Positions 7,210 through 13,800 of a DNA stretch of 36,739 bases are shown one piece after another. The position numbers were made by a program, and so were the translations under genes. How positions within the stretch are numbered: the first letter of the stretch is position 1; the number at the start of each line of letters is the position of its first letter. The notes beneath the pieces are model-generated. The model was given only the letters and a program-made list of their open reading frames with translations, was not told the DNA's origin and did no database searches. The stretch is from Albibeggiatoa sp964388965 (GTDB taxonomy: Bacteria > Pseudomonadota > Gammaproteobacteria > Beggiatoales > Beggiatoaceae): NCBI GenBank assembly GCA_964388965.1, contig CAYMCP010000033.1:1-36739 (forward strand), read 5' to 3'.

Positions 7210-7434
7210 TTATGCTGCCTGTAAAGGATAGATTCTTTCTTGTTGCAATGTAATTGCTGCATATTGTAAACAGGCTTGGACATCTTCATGGGTTAGATTG
7301 TAATTACGCAAGATTTCTTGTTCGGACCAGTCTTGCGCTAATAATCCGATAATAAATTCTACGCTTAAGCGTGTACCTTTAATAATAGGTTTACCTACTA
7401 GTATGTCTGGATTAAGAATAATACGTTCAGTCAT
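7210..7434 (-). CDS. DUF433 antitoxin
   Basis: A 74-residue DUF433 protein, the usual antitoxin and DNA-binding partner of DUF5615 toxins. The classic order is present: ILNPDILVGKPIIKGTRLSV, then FIIGLLAQDWSEQEIL and YNLTHEDVQACLQYA, a small winged or three-helix fold. It overlaps the end of the XRE gene by eight bases (ATGACTGA), so translation is coupled, and it is followed two bases later by its toxin. The three genes are one operon on the minus strand. Confidence 0.88.
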   Translation of the reverse strand: MTERIILNPDILVGKPIIKGTRLSVEFIIGLLAQDWSEQEILRNYNLTHEDVQACLQYAAITLQQERIYPLQAA

Positions 7435-7879
7435 TATTTATATTTCCTTTCTTAAGCAAAGCAATAATTTCTTGTAATTGAGAGAGTTGTTGTTTGAGGT
7501 ATTCGATTTCTTTATCTTTTGATTGATTCATTAATTGATATTTTTCTAATTCATTTTTTAACATTATTTCATTTAATTCTTTATCCGAAGAGCTTAGCTG
7601 CCAATTGTGCCAGTTATCACAATCTTGATTGTTTGATTGAGTAAAATTAAAAACTTTATTTTCATTCCAACTTAATAAATCTGGCAAAGGAATTTCAAAA
7701 GTATCAGCAATTTGCTGTAAGCGTGTAATAGGAATATCAGTTTTACCACGTTCAATTTCACCGTACCCTGTCAACGACATTTCTAATTTATCTGCCATTT
7801 GCCGCCTTGACCATCCTTTAATGGAGCGTAATTGTTTTATTTTTGTCCCAACTTGTTGTTTAAAAATAAGTTCGTCCAT
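7427..7879 (-). CDS. XRE-family regulator with C-terminal coiled coil
   Basis: A 150-residue DNA-binding regulator. Residues 10-65 form an HTH_3/XRE domain: VGTKIKQLRSIKGWSRRQMADKL, then the recognition region SLTGYGEIERGKTDIPI and LQQIADTFEIPLPDLL. A polar linker leads to a C-terminal heptad-rich coiled coil from about 108 to 145, rich in Lys, Glu, Gln and Leu, likely for dimerisation. Translationally coupled to the DUF433-DUF5615 pair it precedes, which it may control. Its promoter region faces the gene at 8018, and each side carries a copy of a similar 18-19 base site. The coding DNA for the coiled coil is duplicated twice downstream. Confidence 0.85.
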   Translation of the reverse strand: MDELIFKQQVGTKIKQLRSIKGWSRRQMADKLEMSLTGYGEIERGKTDIPITRLQQIADTFEIPLPDLLSWNENKVFNFTQSNNQDCDNWHNWQLSSSDKELNEIMLKNELEKYQLMNQSKDKEIEYLKQQLSQLQEIIALLKKGNINND

Positions 7880-7881
7880 AA

Positions 7882-7899
7882 TTGTCAGCTTGAGTTGAT
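7882..7899 (-). promoter_or_regulatory. Candidate operator, copy next to the XRE gene
   Basis: TTGTCAGCTTGAGTTGAT lies three bases before the XRE start codon. Read towards that gene it is ATCAACTCAAGCTGACAA, nearly the same as the site at 7980-7998 before the divergent gene. It overlaps the ribosome-site position, so a bound regulator would block the gene. Direct autoregulation is inference. Confidence 0.4.
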
Positions 7900-7979
7900 A
7901 AAAAAATGTTTTGGGTGTGTGAAAAATCTAAGTAACTTGTAGTGCGTAACTCATTATATCAATAGAATCTACAAACATC

Positions 7980-7998
7980 ATCAACTTAAAACTGACAA
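7980..7998 (+). promoter_or_regulatory. Candidate operator, copy next to the 8018 gene
   Basis: ATCAACTTAAAACTGACAA, matching the 7882-7899 site in inverted orientation with one extra base and two or three changes. The two copies frame an 80-base divergent promoter region. Confidence 0.4.
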
Positions 7999-8017
7999 AT
8001 ATTTTATGGAGGCTAAA

Positions 8018-8479
8018 ATGAGTGATTGGGGCGATATTATTGGAGATTTAGCTGGAATAGCATTAGGTGCTGCCGTTATTGGTGGAGTTGGGTATTTTGC
8101 TGCTAAAAATATGGATAACGCAATTACTCAATTACTTAATACTCCTATTGAAGAGACTATTGGCATATTAGTAGATGCTATACCTAGAATGGAGTCTACT
8201 GATTGGAATCTTTTTCTCGGTAAATTGTCTGATAGAGCTGAATACAATGAAGCTGCGCAGGTTTTACTTGGTTTTGCAATCTGTGTTCGTGAAGCTATGA
8301 AAGAGATAGAACAACTGTTATCGTATAGTAGCCAAGAAGCATTTTCTATCATCATAGACCTTTTTCCTCAAAAAGATGAAATTGAACAGGTTGCATTTTT
8401 TGGTACTTTACATACTTATGCAACTGAAAATGTTAAAGCTAAAGCCGTTTTTGGTAAGTTACAAGCAGCTTTAGAATAA
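8018..8479 (+). CDS. Hypothetical protein with N-terminal membrane segment and internal repeat
   Basis: I do not recognise this 153-residue family. GGAGG at 8008-8012 sits six bases before the ATG at 8018 and fixes that start over the ATG at 8006. Residues 8-28 are a glycine/alanine-rich hydrophobic stretch (IGDLAGIALGAAVIGGVGYF) that could insert in a membrane. The rest consists of two helical units that align without gaps at an offset of 61 residues: 36-87 and 97-148 share IxQLL, E, I, D, P, FxGxL, A and N at matching places. It is the only plus-strand gene of the island and is divergent from the XRE regulator with a shared operator-like site, so it may belong to that system. Confidence 0.65.
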   Translation: MSDWGDIIGDLAGIALGAAVIGGVGYFAAKNMDNAITQLLNTPIEETIGILVDAIPRMESTDWNLFLGKLSDRAEYNEAAQVLLGFAICVREAMKEIEQLLSYSSQEAFSIIIDLFPQKDEIEQVAFFGTLHTYATENVKAKAVFGKLQAALE

Positions 8480-8573
8480 AATTTAACTTCACCATCATGG
8501 AAAGTTCCTAACAAGGTTAAGGTTTGTGGTAATACTTGAATATCCTTGCATCTGTTTCATCTTTGTTCTGATT

Positions 8574-8676
8574 TCAAGCCGCACAACACAACATAAAATC
8601 AGCATGAATCTCGACAAAAGGCACAAGTAATCGTTTGTCTCATATAGAAATATTTGTATGTATCCAATAAATACTT
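8574..8676 (-). pseudogene. Chimeric remnant: PIN toxin start joined to TumA-like tail
   Basis: Downstream of the antitoxin stop, the minus strand reads KYLLDTYKYFYMR, the opening of a VapC-type PIN toxin. A few codons later, in another frame, it reads RLLVPFVEIHADFML to a stop at 8574. The latter matches the last residues of the 9606-9950 gene (LFMPFVEIHADFMLRCVA) with high DNA identity. So a toxin start and an unrelated antitoxin end have been brought together and neither is functional. Further left (8480-8573) a minus-strand frame reads TLTLLGTFHDGEVKF, possibly another antitoxin scrap. Confidence 0.55.
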
Positions 8677-8897
8677 AATCCCATTCATCACGCATGGCTC
8701 TTTGTATTTCTAATGGGTCTTTAATCTGCAAAGCTAGGAAACTCAGGTAAATCGTTAACAATATCAACTACTAATTGAGAATTCTGCTTTTTCTCTAATA
8801 AAATTTTCTCGATAGCATTCTGAATAAATAACTGAATGTCTGGCTGTTTTGACAGCTCTATCCCTAAGTCATCAGGTAATTCAATACAAAATTGCAT
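8675..8897 (-). pseudogene. Frameshifted VapB-type antitoxin
   Basis: Starts MQFCIELPDDLGIELS with helices like ribbon-helix or AbrB-type antitoxins, then IQLFIQNAIEKILLEKK, LPEFPSF and a stop at 8721. Dropping one base from the A3 run at 8730-8732 continues the frame as LQIKDPLEIQRAMRDEWD to a stop at 8675. That DPLE.QRA.RDEW ending is the same type as at 4963-5176. The restored length is 73 residues. The ribosome site is AAGGAA. The partner toxin is present only as a remnant directly after it. Confidence 0.6.
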
Positions 8898-8935
8898 TTA
8901 AGATTCCTTGAAGTTGATAATAGTTTCACTGAATT

Positions 8936-8997
8936 AATTATCGTTCTCCCCATAAAAAAACGCAACTCAACAATTAAGCCAAGTCACGTTTTCAAAT
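8936..8997. repeat. TA-module spacer repeat, family 2 copy
   Basis: AATTATCGTTCTCCCCATA, a run of A, CGCAACTCAACAATTAAGCC, AAGTCACGTTTT. The stem ACGCAACT/AAGTCACGT is imperfect. The last bases form the 3' end of the YoeB-type gene. Confidence 0.65.
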
Positions 8998-9265
8998 CAA
9001 AATTATCATAATGTCCGCCAATAGCAAAAATATAAACGTAATCATCATCAAACTGATAAATAATACGGTCTTTTTGTGAAAGGCGACGAGACCAAAATCC
9101 AGATAAATTATGTTTTAATTGCTCAGGTTTTCCACTTCCAACAGTAGGGTCATCACGCAACATCTCTTTTAAAATACGACACAAGGTTTTGTGTAATTTT
9201 TTATCTCGTTCTCGTAAATTCTCATAAATCTCCCAAGTATTACCCTCAAATACCAGTGATTTCAT
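8984..9265 (-). CDS. yoeB: YoeB/Txe-family mRNA interferase toxin
   Basis: A 93-residue RelE-superfamily toxin that cuts mRNA in the ribosome. The family order is clear: an opening strand MKSLVFEGNTWEIYENL, the helix with RDKKLHKTLCRILKEMLRDDP, GSGKPEQLKHNLSGFWSRRL, DRIIYQF and a final GGHYDNF with the catalytic-type His and Tyr. Length is usual for YoeB (84-93). The gene overlaps the antitoxin by 20 bases, the normal coupled arrangement. The C-terminal codons extend into the spacer repeat, adding a few residues beyond the usual HYD ending. The frame is intact, so this pair is probably active. Confidence 0.92.
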   Translation of the reverse strand: MKSLVFEGNTWEIYENLRERDKKLHKTLCRILKEMLRDDPTVGSGKPEQLKHNLSGFWSRRLSQKDRIIYQFDDDYVYIFAIGGHYDNFDLKT

Positions 9266-9518
9266 TTAACTGTTCCTGAGTGGGTTTATAACCTGTACGT
9301 TGTTGATGGGTTTTTAATGAATCTGAAATTTGTTGCATCAATTGCGTATTTTGCAAAATATAAAGTGTTTCTTGGTCTCGTTCCCAATCTTTCGCATTTA
9401 CAACAACAAACTCGCCACCTGTATTTTGAGTTACTTTTAACGGTATATGTTTTGTAATTACTTTATCAATCAAAGTATTAAAAGCACTATGAAATTGATT
9501 AATACTAATACTGTTCAT
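9246..9518 (-). CDS. yefM: YefM/Phd-family antitoxin
   Basis: A 90-residue Phd/YefM antitoxin: MNSISINQFHSAFNTLIDKV, then KHIPLKVTQNTGGEFVVV and AKDWERDQETLYIL, the DNA-binding N-domain, followed by a disordered, Gln-rich tail that would wrap YoeB. It neutralises the toxin and with it represses the operon. ATG at 9518 with AGGAAA before it. It overlaps yoeB by 20 bases. A spacer repeat lies just upstream and may supply the promoter (GATAATT). Confidence 0.88.
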   Translation of the reverse strand: MNSISINQFHSAFNTLIDKVITKHIPLKVTQNTGGEFVVVNAKDWERDQETLYILQNTQLMQQISDSLKTHQQRTGYKPTQEQLNEITGI

Positions 9519-9545
9519 TTGTTTTTCCTAATAATAGAATAGTGT

Positions 9546-9605
9546 AATTATCATTCTCCCAATAAAAAAACGCAACCCTGCCAAAGTCAAGTTACGCTTT
9601 TTATT
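9546..9605. repeat. TA-module spacer repeat, family 2 copy
   Basis: AATTATCATTCTCCCAATA, a run of A, CGCAACCCTGCC, AAGTCAAGTTACGCTTTTT. Stem CGCAAC/GTTACG. It ends the 9606-9950 transcript and lies before yefM. Confidence 0.75.
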
Positions 9606-9950
9606 TCAAGCCACACAACGCAACATAAAATCAGCATGAATCTCAACAAAAGGCATAAATAATTGTCCTGTACCATCTTGTTCAATTAAACCAATATCTA
9701 GTAATGCACTGACATCCTGTTTTGTAAATGGCTTAGGTAATTCCGATATTAATAATGAGCCTTTGGATTGTAAATATTCAATTAACTCCCAACGTGTTGG
9801 CGTTAATAAATGAAACAATGCAGATGGTGATTCAAATTCAAAAACTTCACCCATATACTCATTATTATTCCATGCAGCACTAAAATTATTGCGAATATCA
9901 GCAAAACTAGACTGTGTATCCTGACGTAAACGAATCACCGCTTTTCTCAT
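9606..9950 (-). CDS. TumA-type (HVO_A0114 family) HTH antitoxin
   Basis: A 114-residue winged-helix protein resembling antitoxins of TumE-TumA pairs. Seen: a basic start MRKAVIRLRQD, FESPSALFHLLTPTRWELIEYLQ, the helix pair SLLISELPKPFTKQDVSALLD, then GLIEQDGTGQLFMPFVEIHADF. A strong AAGGAG is seven bases before the ATG. The ATG overlaps the stop of an upstream remnant (ATGA) that looks like the tail of its TumE toxin, so the antitoxin appears intact while the toxin is destroyed. A second copy of its last 60 bases lies at 8574-8633. Family name from memory of the motif; moderately sure. Confidence 0.7.
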   Translation of the reverse strand: MRKAVIRLRQDTQSSFADIRNNFSAAWNNNEYMGEVFEFESPSALFHLLTPTRWELIEYLQSKGSLLISELPKPFTKQDVSALLDIGLIEQDGTGQLFMPFVEIHADFMLRCVA

Positions 9951-10084
9951 CGCTCACTCCTTATCTTTTGAACATCATTTAAAAAATCATCAATGAGTTG
10001 TACTGGTTTTGTAATTTGGTAGGATATTGGACTTTTGTTAAATAAGGTTTCAAAACAAAGAGTACACGCTCTAACTGTTGTAAA
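9947..10084 (-). pseudogene. TumE-like toxin C-terminal remnant
   Basis: An open frame without a start ends TKPVQLIDDFLNDVQKIRSER with its TGA overlapping the ATG of the TumA-type gene, the position of tumE in such operons. LIDDFLNDV resembles the final helix of DUF6516/TumE toxins. Upstream of about residue 25 the sequence is not recognisable and passes into the chimeric gene at 10104. Confidence 0.4.
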
Positions 10085-10103
10085 TTATCACTTTCTTCTA
10101 TTT

Positions 10104-10418
10104 TTAAATCTTGTTGTGTTTGTCTTCTTCTAAAATAGTGATAATTACTTTTGCTCGTTTCACACTCAGAATTTTTTCAAGGAGTGTAATTTGACCATTT
10201 TCGTAGATTGCATTTACGGATAACATAACTCGTATAGTTGGACGCAAAACTTCACTCGCATTGGCATAGCCATATTCAAATTCGTACAATGATAAAATTG
10301 ATATGAAAATTCTTGTATTATCAGATAAATGGCTTAGATGGGTAAATATAGTATGGTGTCCAATAGAATCACGGTCATAAAAATCTGATAATGTATTTGA
10401 ATCAAGCAAATAGTTCAT
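10104..10418 (-). pseudogene. Chimera of VapC PIN N-terminus and DUF104 (AF2212-like) antitoxin
   Basis: An open 104-codon frame whose first 66 residues are the N-terminal half of a VapC PIN toxin: LLDSNTLSDFYDRD with the first metal Asp, and SLYEFEYGYANA with the conserved Glu. From about residue 68 it switches to NAIYENGQITLLEK then RAKVIITILEED, the whole core of a DUF104/AF2212-like antitoxin. The PIN C-terminal aspartates are missing, so RNase activity is unlikely. The start overlaps the upstream antitoxin by four bases. The fusion most likely arose by deletion between neighbouring TA modules. Whether the in-frame product is made is unknown. Confidence 0.6.
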
Positions 10419-10645
10419 ATTTCATCATGTTTAAAGTTACAATTTTCTCGAAAATCACGCATATCTTGCTTTAATTGTTCTGACCAGCCGCTGGGATAAC
10501 GATTATCGTCATGGACTCTTTGTGCAATTTTCTGCCAGCGAGAGGTTGTTTGGGTTGTCATATATTTTTGTAGCAAGAATTCATAAAAATCTAATAGTTC
10601 AGTTCTGGCTTGTGGTGGCAGTTTTTCAAGATTGACTGTTTGCAT
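10415..10645 (-). CDS. DUF2281/VapB-type antitoxin
   Basis: A 76-residue antitoxin: MQTVNLEKLPPQARTELLDF then YEFLLQKY (the DUF2281 start), a linker, and WSEQLKQDMRDFRE. AAGGAGA eight bases before the ATG at 10645 fixes this start; an upstream ATG at 10669 would add eight residues with no ribosome site. It ends overlapping the chimeric PIN gene by four bases, the normal vapB-vapC layout. With its toxin truncated it is probably a free antitoxin. Confidence 0.75.
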   Translation of the reverse strand: MQTVNLEKLPPQARTELLDFYEFLLQKYMTTQTTSRWQKIAQRVHDDNRYPSGWSEQLKQDMRDFRENCNFKHDEI

Positions 10646-10710
10646 GTATTTATCTCCTTTTAAACCCAATTATCATTCTCCCAAATTGTAGGAATGGGGT
10701 AAAAATAGTA

Positions 10711-10767
10711 TCACTTTGGTTCACCAATAACTACACGGAAACCATTAACATCTCCCAGGGATACCTC
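10711..10767 (-). pseudogene. Possible C-terminal scrap of a formylglycine-generating-enzyme-like (SUMF1) protein
   Basis: The minus strand reads EVSLGDVNGFRVVIGEPK and a stop. The NGFRVV part is like the end of SUMF1 domains. No upstream domain is visible. The core GATGTTAATGGTTTCCGTG recurs with one change at 4815-4833 on the plus strand, the opposite edge of the TA island. The rest of the 10646-10883 gap holds a partial spacer repeat (10668-10697) and nothing else I recognise. Confidence 0.25.
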
Positions 10768-10883
10768 ATATGAAAATCTGAAAACGAGCAATCAATGACT
10801 TACAAAGCAAACCTTCGTTTTTTACTCTCGTAAGTTATTGAACTGTCGTTGCGCCAATCCCAAATGAGGTAGCCCTGTGTAGA

Positions 10884-13800
10884 CTAAGCAGCTTTATTGA
10901 TAAAATTATCTAACAAGCCATCCATATCCGCCGCTTTCGGTTTCACAAACCAGAATTTACCCACGTAATCGCTGAAATTATCTAACAATTCTTGCCCCCA
11001 CGTACTGCCCGTTGCTTTGACGAAATCTTGAATTTGATGCACTAAATAATCACTATGACCACGCATTGAATCTGGCGTGATGCGGTAAATGTCTAAAAAC
11101 TCATGATTATAACGATCAACGAAACTGCGGTTTTCATCGAGAATAAACGCATAACCTCCCGTCATCCCCGCACCAAAGTTTAAGCCTGTCTCGCCTAAAA
11201 CGATAATTACACCACCTGTCATATATTCGCAACCATGATCGCCAATACCTTCGACTACTGCGGTTACCCCTGAATTACGAATCCCAAACCGTTCACCCGC
11301 CATGCCAGCCGCGTAGAATTTTCCGCCCGTCGCGCCGTATAAGCAAGTGTTGCCGATAATAGCTGATTCACGACTACTATATCGGCAGCCTTTGGGTGGA
11401 TAGACTGCGATTTGACCACCTGCCATGCCTTTGCCCACGTAGTCATTTGCGTCGCCTTCAAGCGAAATGTGTAAACCACCTGCATTCCATACGCCTAAGC
11501 TTTGCCCTGCCGAACCTTTTAATTTTAATTCAATCGGATACTTCTCCATGCCTAAGTTGCCGTGACGTTTAGCAATTTCGCCTGAAACCCGCGCGCCAAT
11601 TGAACGATGAATATTGCGCACCTCGTAGCTAAAAGAACCACCTGATTTAGCTTCGATGGCTGGCAACATGTCTTGTACCATTTGTTCCGCTAATTCACCT
11701 TTGTCAAACGGTTGATTAGAAGGCTCGGTGCAAAACATCGGTTTATCCACAGCTATACCACCGTCGTCGAGTAAAGCAGTTAAATCTAAACGACGTTGTT
11801 TATTGGTTTCGGCTGCAATTAATTCTAATAAATCGGTGCGTCCGATTAGATCATTAATGCTGCGTACGCCTAATTTTGCCATCCATTCACGGGTTTCAGT
11901 CGCCACGAAAGTGAAGTAATTTATTACCATTTCAGGCAAACCAATAAAATGCTGACGGCGTAATGTCATATTTTGCGTTGCCACGCCTGTCGCGCAATTG
12001 TTCAAATGACAAATTCTTAAATATTTACAACCAAGTGCTACCATCGGCGCCGTGCCAAAACCAAAACTTTCCGCGCCGAAAATCGCTGCTTTAATCACAT
12101 CTAAACCCGTTTTTAAACCACCGTCAGTTTGTAAACGCACTTTGTCGCGTAAATTGTTGGCGCGTAATACTTGATGGGTTTCAGTCAAGCCTAATTCCCA
12201 AGGACTGCCTGCATATTTAACGGAAGTTAATGGACTTGCACCGGTACCACCGTCATAACCTGCAATGGTAATTAAATCGGCATAAGCTTTAGCCACACCC
12301 GCCGCAATTGTACCAACACCGGCTTCTGCAACTAATTTCACCGACACTAGGGCTTGCGGATTGACTTGTTTTAGATCGAAAATTAATTGTGCTAAGTCTT
12401 CAATCGAATAAATATCATGATGTGGTGGTGGCGAAATCAAAGTAACGCCGGGCACGGAATAACGTAATTTTGCAATTAATTCATTGACTTTACCACCGGG
12501 TAGTTGACCACCTTCACCGGGTTTTGCGCCTTGCGCAACTTTAATTTGCAACACTTCTGCATTGACTAAATAGTGTGGCGTGACACCAAATCGGCCTGAT
12601 GCGACTTGTTTAATTTTAGACATGCGTTCAGTACCATAACGCGCCATATCTTCGCCGCCTTCACCTGAGTTGGAACGCCCACCTAAACGGTTCATCGCTA
12701 TTGCTAAGGCTTCATGCGCTTCAGGCGATAATGCACCTAGTGACATCGCTGCACTATCAAAACGTTTTAAAATATTATCAATTGGTTCAACGTCGTCTAA
12801 TGCAATCGGCTCAATATTTTCACGCAATTTGAACATGTCGCGTAAATTGGTTGGTTTGCGATTATTAACCAAATCCGCGAATTGTTTGTAAATGGCGTAA
12901 TTGCCAGTTTTAACTGCCTCCTGAATGCTCTTAACTACGTCTGGATTGTAAGCGTGATACTCGCCGCCGTGAATGTATTTGAATAAACCACCGGTGTTAA
13001 TCAGTTTGTGTGGTGTCCATGCACGGTTGTGTAATTCGATGCTATCCGCTTGAAAATCCTCAAAATGTGTACCTTGAATCCGACATGTTGTACCTTTAAA
13101 ACATAAATCCACTACTCCTTTATTTATGCCTACTGCTTCAAATAGTTGCGCACCGCGATAGCTGGTAATGGTGGAAATGCCCATTTTAGAGATGATTTTG
13201 TATAAACCTTTGTCAATACCACTTTGATATTGTTTAATGGCTTTGTAAGTGTCGGGATTATGAATTTGTTTTGAGGCAATTAAGTCTAATACGCATTCAT
13301 AGGCTAAATACGGATAAATTGCTGTTGCACCATAGCCGATTAATACCGCAAAGTGGTGTGGATCGCGTGCTGTACCTGTTTTGACTACGATATTGGCATC
13401 GCAACGAATTCCTTCCGCAATTAAACGATGATGTACTGCACCCGTAGCCATCGCAGCGTGAATTGGTAAATAATTTTTACGCAAATTCTTATCCGATAAG
13501 ATTAAAATAACCTTGCCATTTTTAATAATATCTACAGCTTTATCGCATACTGTTTGAATCGCTTCTTGTAAGTTTTGTTGAATCGGATAGGTCAAATCAA
13601 TTGTTTCACAAGTATAATCCGGATCATTAAGCGCAAGTAGACGTTTGAATTGATCAGGCGATAGGACGGGTGAACTAATTTCTAAACGCGCTGCATGTTC
13701 TGGTGTTTCTTTAAACATATTCATTTCACGCCCGAAACAAGAGCGTAAGGACATAACGATTTTTTCACGTAATGGATCAATCGCGGGATTGGTGACTTGG

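Noticed and set aside
5981..7531. Repeated 33- and 85-base segments as a CRISPR array
   Set aside because: Spacing is about 0.6-0.8 kb, the copies encode a protein tail in frame, and no cas genes are present.
5224..9605. Spacer repeats as integron attC sites
   Set aside because: The stem words do not fit RYYYAAC/GTTRRRY, the units are too short, no integrase is present, and the T-tailed stem is better explained as a terminator.
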